Positions 12,401 to 24,806 of a stretch of 64,000 nucleotides of DNA are shown here, piece after piece. A program made the translations under genes and the position numbers. The stretch lies in assembly GCA_013398175.1 (NCBI GenBank), contig VZRZ01003122.1, forward strand, positions 181,539 through 245,538, read 5' to 3'. The stretch's first letter is position 1, and the number at the start of each line of letters is the position of its first letter. Below the pieces are notes generated by a model. That model did not search any database. It saw only the letters and a list, made by a program, of their open reading frames with translations, and had not been told where the DNA came from. Source of the DNA: Climacteris rufus. Taxonomy: Eukaryota > Chordata > Aves > Passeriformes > Climacteridae.

Positions 12401-15400
12401 GAAAAAATGTCATTGTTTGAAAATAGCACAGGAGCAGGAGGGGAGCTGTCCCTAAGCCTGTGGCTGTCTTGGAAATCTTACCTGGGGGCTCAAGTGAAGC
12501 TTCAGGGCTTAAGTGTTAGCTTGGACTTTTGTCCCAGGGTGTCCAGGCTGGAGGGCTACACTTCTCCCATTCCTGCCTCTTTCTTAGATGGTGTAAAGAT
12601 GGGAAGCTTTATTTTTATTCTTTTTTACTTTTCTATTTTAAGCAGGGGGGTTAGAGCTTAGAAAGGAAAGTAAATCTTGGCTCGTGGACAGAAACACTGA
12701 CAGGGTGGCAGCCCACACTTGGTCTCTCATGGGATAGTTGCTGGCTCCTGGTTTTCTGCCCTCTGTGTCCTTTCTGCTCCCTCTCTGTATTTATCTCCTT
12801 GGCTGAGCCCCAGGCACATTGACTTGAAGCAGTGTGGCCCATCACCACTTTGCTGCAGGTGCTTGTCCGGGTGCTGCTTGGCCTGTTTTGTCTTGGTGCA
12901 TCCCCAGGACAGGTCCATCCACAGCAGGAAGCTGCTCTGGTCACAGCACAGTCATCCACTGGAGACAGCCAGCCCACTGAGGGCAGGCCTCCCACCAGAG
13001 CCTTGCCTCAGCCCTGCCAGCATCACTCCCTGTTGCTGGTGGGTTGCTCAGTGCCTCCCCACTGCAGGGGCTGCCCATCGCTCCTCCAGGCTTTTTTGAG
13101 CTGCAAACTTCATGTGTAGAGTGTTTTTGCTGACAGAGGGTGCCACGACACAGCAGTGGCTGTGAGGAGGGTTAGTTGTACTAACACAACTGGTAAATCC
13201 ATCCCATCCTTCTAGTCAGCCATCCTTCCCTGGGGCTCACAGTGTGCCAGGGCTGTTTACCTTCCTGCTGGTGGATTTTGGATGGTACTGCCTGGGAGGT
13301 GGATGGCAAAGGTCCTATTTGCACTCCATCCTCCCCCCAGGTTGCTCAGGGCCGGGCTTAAGATGACAAAATAAACCCCTTCAATGCCTGCCAGCAAAGC
13401 CTCAGTGCAATTGTCCCCTGGTACAGTTGGGTGCTTTCAGCCCAGTGTGTTGTTTTCCCACCCCACCAAAGCTGCTGTTCATGAGAACTGATCAAAATTG
13501 GGGTCTGCAGGTGAACTGTCTCTGTGACACCAGGGCTGAGGTCTCCCAAATTTGCTTTTTCCAAAATACCTAAGAAAATGTGACCCTGTGCCATGTTCCC
13601 GTGTGGAGCTGTGAGAAGGCCATGTGCTTGCACTGTGAAATGTGTATGGAAGGACAGTAGGCAACTGAAATGGTTTAATTTTTAAAGGTTGAAGTGGCCT
13701 CCTGTGCTTTCCTGTCCTCATCTGGGAAGCTGCTGTCCCTTCTGGGAGGAGTTTGCTCAAACAAAGGTGTCGGTGCAGAAAGTGGCTTGGGAATTGTTGC
13801 AAAGATGTTGGGATTTATCTGTGCTGTGGTGAGGAGGAGGAGTGCCCGTGTGAAGCTGCCGGCAGATAAGGCTGGTGTTCACAGCTGCGCCAAGGAGAGC
13901 GGGATAGATAGGGCATTCTGGAGAGGGGGAGAAGGAGGAATTTTTAATTTTGTGATATCCTTATCTTAATTCTTTCTCTCCTCTCTCCCACCCCCGCTTC
14001 TCGCCTCTTCCAGAGTAGGCAAAACTACTCAGCCTCGCCTTTTCCACAAACACTGGCAGGCTGCTGGTTCCAGGGCTGGGAATACATTGGGAGTCTGTTC
14101 CAGCAGCGGGATGGGTTTTCGGACGTAGGTCGTGTTGTGCTGGCAGAGCACAGTGCGGTGCTTGTGTGAGCTGGGTGGCTTTGCAACGGATACCCGGCCC
14201 TTGGAAAAGTAACACTTGGTGGGAGTAGCAGTCAAGGGCTTAAAAGCACGTTTCTCGGGTCAAAAAAATCTTATTTACAAACTCAGCTGTGGTCTTAGCT
14301 CTGAGGTGTTTTATCCAAGGGGAGATAAAGCTGAGAGGTGGGAGGTGTAGGGGTTGGTTCTGAATGTCACTGGTGCTGGGGCACTGCGCTCCTGTCCCAG
14401 TGCTGCTGCTCCCAGTAAATGTACCTGGTTGAGGAGTCAGTGACCCCACCACTGGGATCTCTGGGCAAACATCTTGCCCTGTGCTTAGGGTGAAGTGGAA
14501 CTGGGGTTGGTGCTTCTCACCTCTCTGGGGCCTGGAAGGGGTCTTGTACTCCCTTTTTTAGGGAGATTGAACCTGGAGCTGTGACTCTTGCTGGAGGGAG
14601 GATTTCCACTGACGCCCTCTCTGTGTATGGTGGCCCAGTTTCAGGGCGTTTCAAAGGTCCTGGGCGAGTGCACCTTGGGTTTTTGGCACTGGTCTTCCCC
14701 TGTCTCCTGTTGTGCTGCTTATCTGCCTTTCTCCATATGGTGCTTCAGCCCCAGCCATTTGCTTTCTGGAGGTTTGTCTTATTTACATGAACAGTTCTCG
14801 GAAAGTTCAGCTGAAAAGCAGCTTTTTTTCCTGGGAACAGCCAGGAACCACTAGTGTGTGATCTTTGTGTATAAAGTTGCCTTTCTCTGATTATAAACAG
14901 TGGCCCTAGGATGGATGTGCGGTGGACCTGTTTAGATTTAAACCTGACCCACCTCCTTGTTTTCAGTGCTGGCATCCCCTTTGAGCAATGTGTTCTTTCC
15001 TGCCTTTTGCAGTAACACGTGGTGTGAGTTTTTTAACCTTTAAAACTGGAAAGTTCTGTCAAATTGTGGTGACCTGCTGTAGGCTGCAGTATATAATTTT
15101 TTACGATTTTTTTTTCCTGGTACAGTATCAGATACACAGATCGCTCATTCATTTCTCATGTAGCCTTTCTTCTGATGGCCTGATAGCCACAGAGAGCCCA
15201 CTGCATGTTCCAATAGCCCCTGGGAGCTCTGACTGAGGGAGGGGGTGAGCTGGGAAGCACACATCCATGCCATGCTCCTCCAGCTGTGGTGGAAGAGCTG
15301 CTGTGAGATCAAGCTCTGCTGGCTGTCTCTCCCAGAGCCCTTCATCTGGGCTTGTTTCCCCAACCCTGATTTCCATCAGATTGGTGCAAGGTAATTATTT

Positions 15401-18065
15401 CTGAAACCCCTTTAATTGGTGGCTCTTCCTTGTCCAGCTGTTTGTACAATCATGAGCAGAGTGAAGACTTGGGGCAGAGCAGCATCACCTTCCTTCACAG
15501 GAAGGCAGGCTGGAGCAAGGGGTTGACAGCATCCCTGGGGCCACTGACAAAGCAAGAAAGGCCTTTGTGTGGTTTTGTGGGCAAGGCTGAAAAATGCAGC
15601 ATTCCACAAACTTGCTGCTTTACTGGATGTTTGTAGTGTGCAGCTGTGTACTGAGATGTGGCATGGGTTCCTCAAAATTGAGTTGTGGCTGTGATGCTCG
15701 GGAGAAGCAGGGTCATGACAGTGGTTCTTCCAGACTACTGGAAAGCTGCTGTCAGTGGAGTTTCTCATCTGGAATATTTAGCCCAAAATTGACTTCTTGT
15801 GGAAGGGGCATTGCTCTTGTCTGGGCTGAGAAGGTCATCCTGCACTGAGCTAAACTGGGGGGAAAACCAGGGAGCTGGAATTGTGGAGCAGCACAAGTGC
15901 TTTGCCTTCCTTTGGTGCCAAAACGGTCTCTGTGTTGCTATGAAAATGTCTTGTGGAAAACTTTCCACTTAGAACTGAAGTCTCATTGATGTCTGCCCAG
16001 GACCTGCTCTTGGACTGAATTTTATTTTCTAAGCAAATGAGACTTTCTGGTCCTTGAGGCGGTGGAAATAACTGCTCCACCAACTTGCAGCCCACCCGCC
16101 CTCGGGGGGCTGGCAGCCAGTGGGGGTTTTGGCAGAGGAGATGGTTTGTTCTGCAGCAGCAGTGTAGGGGCTGAGCAGGGCAGTGGGTAGCATAACTCTC
16201 TCAAACTCTCTTAGTTTGTGAGCCCTCTGAAAAAGGAATTTCCAGGGGGACCACATCTCCCTGTATTACAACCTTCAGACTATTGCTGATGTGTGTGCTC
16301 CCACAGACCCCTCCAGCTGCCCCCCAGACTGCAGACTACAAACTGAATATGAAATGCTTAATAGGAGCCGAAATGCCTTGAAAAATGTGTGGATACAAAA
16401 TTCATTTCAAAAATCTGGCCTTCTGTGTATTTTTTTTTCTGGAGTCTTAACCTGCTGTAAATTCTTATGTTATCTGCACTGTTACTCTGCTTGGCATGCT
16501 CTGCAGGCAGGGGAAGGGCTTATTAATGTGGCTTTTTACATAGATAAATGTGGCTGTGAAGTACTATTGACACATGGAAACGTTGGTGGATGCTTAGAGA
16601 AGGATCAGCTGCTTTGTGATAGCTCTGTGCCAGTTCCTTCGTTTGAATATGGTTATGAAACCTGGTTGTAGCAAAGAATGTTGTAAAAAAAAAAAAAAGG
16701 CATATTTCTGTGGCTTAAAAAGAAGAAAAATCAAACCCAAAACCACACACACCCTTCCTTAGTAAAAGTCTTGTGCGCATAGGAAACAAAGGCATCAGCA
16801 TTTGCTTGTCAGAGCTAATAAAGTTTGCTTGGATCTTAATTTTTCTGCTTGATTTCACAAAGTAATTGAAACTTCCTTTTTGCTGCAAGCCCTTTTTTCC
16901 CCCCTTCTTTTCTCTCTTTTTAAAAAATATTCTTAAAAGAACATCTTTTGGTCAGTGAGTTGATGGAATTTTGCTCAGAAGGCAGGGGCAGTTTGAGCGT
17001 GTTTTGCAACTGGTCAGTCAAAGCTTACAGGACAAATTACTCGTGTCTGTAAGTCATTTCTCCAAGTTGAAAACCACCACGACCAAATAAACCTTGAACT
17101 AGAGGTTTTATAGGAGCTTTTGAGCATGTAAGTGAAGCTTTTGTAATCGCAGTGATCTGATAAAACCTTAAAAACCAGGGTTCCCATAAAGAAAATAGTA
17201 GTTCCACTTGAGGTGATAAAAGCCACATCTGGTAAACTTTGCTTGCTACCTCCTGATGACCTGTGAAACAGCAAATAGGCCCTGCTCTGAAGGAGAGGAC
17301 GCCAAACTGCTGGTGCCATACCCTTATTGTGGAGGGGATGCACCAAAAAAAATTGATTTGAGAGCAAAACTAACAGGCTTTGAAGAAGAAGCCTTTTCTA
17401 TCTCATCCTGTAGCTCACATTTGATATTCTCTGACTATGGTGTCTTGCTGCTTCCCTCCTGGCCTGCATGGCACAGGGAGATTCAGAGGTTAGGATAAGG
17501 AGGGGCCTGCGTAATTGAAAGCAAACAAACAGCTAAGACAAAGAAAGAAACATAAAACAGCAAACCCAAAGCCACAAATAGAAAACAGACTTTCCAGATT
17601 GATTAGTTCAAATTTGTTTATTTGAAGTCCCAAAAGTTCGCATTGTCACTCTTTCGGGGTGTCTCTCCAATTTGGCAATATGTTGACCATGTGTTTGCAG
17701 ATCACTTTTTCACAAGAAAGACTCTGGTTTTTGGTGCGTTGGTATTGCCTCAAACTCTGAACTCAAAGGAGGGTGGCAGGGTCCAAAGATTGACTTGTAA
17801 TCCTGAAATGCAGGTGCTATTTTTGAGGGAATTCCATTCTGTAAAACTTCTGTCTCATGAAGGCTTTTCCTAGGCTGTGTACTGGGTATTAAGGTGTGTT
17901 ACTGATCACTTTTTCCCCATGGCCCTGCCAGAAACAGGTTTAGGAAGACTGATGCACTTACTGTCTTTGAAAGTCAGTGGAAACATGAAAAAGTCTGGGT
18001 TTACTATTGTTTTTGGACTGAGAGGTGCTTCCTACCTTCAGTAACAGATCAATAGTGCAGCTGTA

Positions 18066-18131
18066 ATATATATATATATANNNNNNNNNNNNNNNNNNNN
18101 NNNNNNNNNNNNNTATATATATATATATATT
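18066..18131. repeat. TA dinucleotide repeat containing an assembly gap
   Basis: Alternating TA sequence on both sides of 33 Ns (18081-18113). The gap lies entirely inside the microsatellite, so its true length is unknown and nothing of substance is likely to be missing. Confidence 0.95.
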
Positions 18132-18774
18132 TTATGGATTTGGCTTAAACACCCTCAAGTCCCCAGACAGAGGAATTATAGCTCCAGCCTATTAACTGTT
18201 GGCCATTAATGAGTCAGGCTTAAATGCCTTGATTGTGCCTGAGATTTCTAAGCTGAATCCTTTGCATAACATTAGCATGGCAGGAATGCCTCCCAGGGAC
18301 AAGCAAGAACTTCCCAGGCCTTTCCCCATGCCTCTCTAGGAAGGAGTAAGTACATTTTGGGTTGTGCTGATACCATCTCGTGCCCTGGTGCTATCAAAGC
18401 GGGTGGAAGCTCCCCGCTGCTCTGGTAGCCTGGCTCTGATGTTCTTTCACATCCAGGCACGTTGTTTATCTTTAACCAAGGCTTGGATAAACTTCCAAAA
18501 TAAATGAATGTAGTAGTCCAACTCAGTCTGCTTTGGCGTAGCTTTTCTGGAGTGACTCAAACGTTATAAATATGAAAGTAGCTAGACTTCAAACGCTGCT
18601 TTTGGACCAGGTTTTCAGAGTTGCCTCTTAAAGCAGCAAAGAGGAACCTTTTCTTGAAGAAAACCCTTGGTTTTTCTCCACTTTAACCACCCCCCCCTCC
18701 CCATTTCTCTTTTCATCTGCACTCTTTGTTCACGTCTGCCTTCCTGATTAAGAACTAATCAGTGAAGATAGATT

Positions 18775-18990
18775 AGTCCGGGAGCATTGCAGCCCTTGGG
18801 ACCCGCGCAGCTCTGGCGGGTCAGGAGCCGGGAGGCACCGCGGGGTCACCGTCACCGCCGCGGAGGAGGCTGGAGGAGGCCGGCTGAGCCGCGCTCCAGT
18901 GCACGGAGGAATGCGGTAACAGGATTTAAAGGAAACGTACAGAACTAACGAGGATTAAGGCTAATTGTCCTGCGAGGGGCGGCAGGATGT
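18775..18990. promoter_or_regulatory. Second CpG-rich patch in intron 1
   Basis: G+C and CpG rise sharply at 18778-18905 (for example the stretch around 18835-18870) and fade into a segment with homeodomain-like TAAT/ATTA words on both sides (18745-18775 and 18945-18965). No reading frame with a recognisable product is present. This composition in an AT-rich intron suggests an element that stays unmethylated in the germ line, either an enhancer or a minor promoter. Confidence 0.35.
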
Positions 18991-21900
18991 GGCCATGCAG
19001 GGAGCAACTCTCTTCTGCGAGGGGAAGGCCTGGTAGTTGTAAGGGCCTTGTTCGTGGAGGGCTCGGGTAGGTTTTGGTTGGTTTAGTCACTATATGGAGA
19101 AGTGGAAAATAGTGGATTGGAAAGGAAAATAAAAAAGTTTTCTCCCTTAAAGACTTCGAGGCTGTTAGAGCAAATATTTCTGCAGTTGGTGGGAAGCATC
19201 CTCCAAGTGGCTGATTTTCCCCGTGCCTGGGCTCTGTTTTTGCTGGCTTTGCACAACTGTTGCTCTGTGCAGGGAGCCGACATTCCCCGGCTGCTCATCC
19301 TGGGGCTGGCAGGAGGCTCTTGCTGAAGGACTTCGTGTGCCACTGAGTTTGTTTTGAGCAATGGCATGAATGCTGTTGGAGGTGTTTAGAGGACCCTGCC
19401 TCCCCTCCTGGGTCAGAGTGGTTATCAGGTCTTGCAGAAAGGCCACGGGTATCTCTGGGCTTGAATAAAGGGGGATTTAAGAAGCAAAAGCCCTCAGGCT
19501 TGGCCCTCAGTGAGCCAGAGTGTGTCAAATGCTGGCTGGAGCCGACCATCCATCAAGCCGGAGTGGAGGGAGCTGGGCAGCCAGACCAAAAAGAGAGTTA
19601 TTCACATTGTATTTCTGTGCTTTAGGGAAGATCTGTCCCTGCCTGGAAGAAAGCGAAGTTTGCGTGTGTCCCAGCCAGTGAATGGAGACATGATGCCCTC
19701 CAAGGCTGTGGAAACCAGCAGGACCCTCCAGGCAAACCCCTGGTTACTTGCCTTGGTGTCGAGAGAGGGGATGGGAGGTGGTGGTAGGGTCTGGGGACAC
19801 CATGGGCACGTAACTCTTGACAGGCATGGATGGGCAGCCTGCCCAAGTAGGCTTGTTCTTCCTTGGCCCTTGGGTTTTAGCTCCTGATCGAAGCAGTCCA
19901 AAGCTCAGCTTTTTGTCATATACAGAGGGGCCTTTGGGGACATTGGGGGTGTGCAGAGACGGGGAGGTGTCTGGTTTTCCAGCTGTTAGATTACAGCTGG
20001 ACTTTGCTACATGTGAACCCTTAAAGCTTTTTGTTTATACTTTCAGAAGTCCTATGTCCTGTCCCCAAAAACCCCAAGCAAGCAATACTCTTGCAAATGG
20101 AGAAGATGGGGTGTTTCTCCTTGGTGCAGAGCTTGGGCTCACTTTTGCACCCTTCCCGAGAGGGATTCCTGGGATCAGTGGGTGCTGCAGTGTGGGTGGC
20201 TGGTGGCATGCAGGGCACCAGGAGGAAGGAGATAAGGACTTGTTGCTCTGGTCTGAAGTCCAGGCTGCCTGTACTGGTGAGAAGAGAGCTCTGCCATTGT
20301 CAGCTGTGTGGAGCAAGGGACTCACATGGCTTTAGCTATCAAAGCAGGGGGAGCAAAAGCAGACCTCCTGGCCATGTCACTTAGGACTTTTGGGTGGCCC
20401 TGACTGGTCCTAGCTCTCCACAGAGCCTTTGCATTCTGCTCACTGTTTTCCCTGCCCAAAACCACCCAAGTCAGGGTGAAGGAACATGTCCTTACAAATG
20501 GAAAACATTGTGCTGCTGCTTCCCAGATATTTGTGTATTTATTCATACACTGCCCTTTAATATAGTTGTTTGCTGTTGGTCTTGTGTTTTTGTTTGGGTT
20601 TTTTGTTTGTTTATTTCTTGGATTTTTTCCCCCTTTTCCTTCTCTTCTGTGTAGAGTTGGTCTCAGAATTGCAGCAGGTTCCACAGTGCCTATTTTGGAT
20701 CCCGCAATAGGGAATTAATCTCTCTGGAAGTTAATTAACATCTCTCTTGCGTTCCAATTTATAGATTGGATTATTGTTTGTATAAAGCCTGGGATATTTT
20801 TTTAATTTTATTTTAAGTCGAAAACAGGAAATTGTGGCTGAATTCCATGAGCTTTGTTTCTTATTTAAGGAATTAAAAACATCTTTAGGTTTTAGGTCTT
20901 TTTTAAAATTTTTGCTTGGGTCATAGCTGCCAGTTTGCATGGCCTTAGTGCTCTTACTGCTGTGGAACTCGTGGAAATGGTAGCTCTGCTTTGTGTCGTG
21001 GTGCACGTGTGGTTTTACTTTTGCAAGCAGGAAAACTTCACTTCTGCTGAGCCTCTGCATAGCTGGTAATGTTGGAAAGGTGGGAAGTTCAGGGGGTTTG
21101 GCCACACGGCCACAGTTCCAGTGCCTTGGGATAGCGGTCTTTGCCTTGGAATGTTCCAGTGCCACTAGCTGGGAGAACTGTGGCACCATAGAACCATGAA
21201 CATCTTACATTCTTCTGAGGGTTTTTTGTAATTTTGGGGGGGCTTCCCAAATAAAGCATGATCCTCATAGTCACAAGGGTTGTCTGCTGCCAGATCTGGG
21301 ACTTGCCAGTGGATGACCAGTCTGCTGGCACAAATAGGTGAGCCTGGGTGCATCTCACAAGAACCTACTGTGTGGCTCTGAAATGTGTTTTTGTGCATTG
21401 ACACTGGAATCAGCTGTGTTTGAAAAGGAAAAAAATGACTGGAAAAGTGGTTGCCAGCACATACTCCTGCTTCTCCTGCCTGCTCACTGCCCTGCACCGG
21501 TGAGCATTCCTGGAGGTGCTTGGTGGAGAGTCTGGGGCGCTCGGAGGCAGAGGGGCCAAAAGTGGAGGGAAAAATGTTAAGAGGGAAAATATTCTGGTTT
21601 AAATGGCAGTGTTTGTGATGGAATCACTTTTGGTCAAAGGCTGCTTTTTTGGCAAATAGCCGAAAGCTTTAGAGAAAAAAAAAATACAAACAGGCAGTTT
21701 TTTTGGCTTTGTTTTGCCTTCTTAATGGGGAATTTGAGGGGAAAAAAAAAAAGAGGAGTCTCACAAAGAAAGTAACTGTCTGTCAGCCAGTTCTCTTCTA
21801 TTTGCTGTTCTTGTGCCTGAGGCTTTGGTAATTCTGTGTATTTGCTGTTCCCAATGGATTCTCTTCCCTGCCACCCTTTTTACCCTGTTTAATGGCATGA

Positions 21901-24771
21901 AATGATACTTTATGAGGTTTTTTTGGGTTACCCCTGTAAAATCTGCTGGCCAGTCTCTGTTGAATTTTCAAGTCATCACTGGCTGTATGCAACTTTTTTT
22001 TTCCCTATCACTTTTATTTTTACCTATATGTAGAGGTAAAAGTTACTGACAGCAGGTGTTGGGCTGTTCTTTAGTAACTGGAGGGACAGCCTGTCTCAGT
22101 CATCCTGGAGATAGGTTGGTCTATTGTATGCCTTGTCTATCCATCTTCCTCACCAGAGAAGTGGAAAAAAACAGTGATAATTTTCAGCATACCTTGTCCC
22201 TTGTATAACACCACTCACTTAGTGCTTGTAGGCAGACATGTTATGGAAACTACTTCATGCCTAAAGAATTCGGTGATAATAAAGTGAATTTGCATTTCCT
22301 AAGTTCTCACTCAGTGATATCAAGGAGGGTTTTTTTGGTTTGTTTTGTTTTAATTAAGAAACAGCTCTTGGTTTTCATTGAGGGTTTCTGTCTTAGCTAT
22401 AGCCAGGGAGAATCCTCTAGTTAACCAGAGTTATTTCCTTTCCAGATTTGCTTAAATAATAAGTTTAATTATGTAATATTTTAATATTCTTTTTTCCCCC
22501 TTGCCTTATTTGTATATTCAGGTCTTTGCGTGGTTTCTCTCTCTTTTGATGTTTGCAGAAATGTATTATCTTCATCTGTCTGGTTTGTGTTTGGTGTGCC
22601 ACTAATTGACTCAATATCCTGTTTGTTGGAATGAAAGCGGGCTCTATCATGGCATATTTTTCCAGGGTGTAAAACCTTGCAGTATTCGGGCCACCCTGTC
22701 GGGTAGGAAATTGTTGGCTGTGCTTTGGAAATGAAGCAGTGATGGTATTTTTCCTCAGGTGAGCAGGGTTTTAGCTTTTAATGAACTCTTAAAACCTCAC
22801 TGAAGGCAAGATCCTGCATCCTCTTTGCTTGGACATCACCTGCAAAAGGCAGAGTCCCCAGCCCAGGTGTGCTGTAGAGAGTTTTGGGGTTGGGTCCTCT
22901 ACCTGAACCTCTCCATTGTCCCCCCCTCAGTGTGAGAGCCAGGCAGGAGGGGACCTCAGTTGGCCAGTGATGCTTCTCTGGGCTGGTATGGAGAGCAGAG
23001 AGAGATTTTTTTCTTTCATTTGGCACTGGAGACTTGCATTAGGAGTGTGGGAAGGGCTCTCCTTGCCTATCCCTGTCCAGGTGGATGTCCTAAAATCACT
23101 TGTTGACCTCAGCAGACAGCGTTTACCCAGACTCAGTCCTTCAGGGACCTGGCTCTGTCATCAGGTCCAAGATGAGCTTTGTGGTGGTGATTTGGACCTG
23201 GGTGGGAGGAAGGCAAGAGCCCTCTTTGTGTCCTAAGTTGCTCTTTCCAGTAGAAAATTAAGTTTCTTAATGTGCATTTGGCTTAATGTACACACATGGA
23301 TATAAATCTCTCTTGTTCTCTGTAGTCCCTGACCCTCTTGGCAGTAAATTTGGGAACCCAAAGCTGTCAACAAAGCAAAATGGAAAAATAGAAGCCAGAC
23401 AGACCTTGGTTGTGTACGATATTTTAAGTAACCATAGGTATGTGCTATGGAAATAATTAGGATTATTTGTTGTGTTGAAGGGAGGTATGTCACTGAGGTA
23501 TTGTGTGTGCTGCTGTTCCCGTGCCTGCAAGATGGATTAGCAGCTGAGTTAACAGATGCAGTAAAGCTCAACTGAAAATAGTTCACTGTTGTTAAGCATA
23601 GGTGAAAGGGCTTTGGTTTGGGTATCAAAGAGTGTATTTTGACTGCTTGACAAGTTTGCAAAAAAAAAAAAAAAATCATTTCAATATTATAAGCTTTCTC
23701 TGTGAGTCTGGGGAATTTTTTTGTGCCATTAGAGTAATCAGCAATAAACTGAAACACACATTGATTAATAACCTAAGTGGAAGTGCAGGGGAAACAAGTG
23801 GCTTTAACATTAATAAGGCAAATAAACTATTTATATAAAACGGTTGCTAATTGAGTGGGATGTTAAATATGCTGCACACTGGCACATGCTGCCAAATTGT
23901 GGTACTTCCATAACCCTACCAGTCAGCTTTGGGAGCTGACTACATGTGAGGTTGTCTTCTGTCTTAAAAAATCCAGGGAGGCTGGAAAAAAGATTCAGGT
24001 GGGGATGAGAATCCAGGATGGCTTTATTGAGGACCAAGACCTTCTGTGACTGTGAATGGGCTGGAGACCCGTGCCTGGCTGGAGAGTGATGCTGGCTGCT
24101 CACCTTCATGGTGAGGAGCTGGGTTATGATACAAGGGATGTGCTCTCTCTTTTTGGTGCTTTTTGGATTTGAGGTTACAGTAGGAATTACAAATGCTTTA
24201 AGGAGGGAAAAAAGGAAAGCTGACTGGTTGTATGAGCCTTTAGAATGGGAGTGGGAAATGATTCACATTGGAAAACAGGGTATGATATTTTGTGTCTGGT
24301 GATTGGTGTAGGGAGGATGCTGCACAAAGGGCTTCTCCTGGAAGCGTGCAGTTGAAATAAGGGTTTGGGATGGACGTAGCACGATGCACTCAGGAGCATC
24401 GAGAGAAGTGTGTGCCAGCTCCAAATGTGCCAGCCTGCTTTGCCCTGCTCTGATCAGAGGGTTTCAGAGGGTACCAGCAGTGCTGCATCGTTTGCAGGAT
24501 GTGAGCTTAGGATTCTGACTCTGCTGCCCTCGGCGGATGCGTCACTGCCATTAGCAGGACCTCAATGCTGTTTTACATCTCTTCCTTCCTGGCACGCGAC
24601 CATCTCCACAGGAGTATTCTCCCCAGTAAAATAAACACAAGGCCAATAGCAGCACAGCTTTAAAGCAAGCAGAGAACACTGACCACCCAGTGAAAAACGA
24701 GAGGTCTGATAAGAGCCATCAACTGAAAAATCAAGTTTGCTGTTTCTGCCAGGGAGAAAATATGCCTTCAA

Positions 24772-24774
<3 letters not shown>

Positions 24775-24805
<31 letters not shown>
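24775..24805. repeat. GT microsatellite, about 15 units
   Basis: Uninterrupted GT repeat, (GT)15 plus G, in intron 1. Such tracts are common and length-variable. Confidence 0.97.
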
Positions 24806-24806
<1 letters not shown>

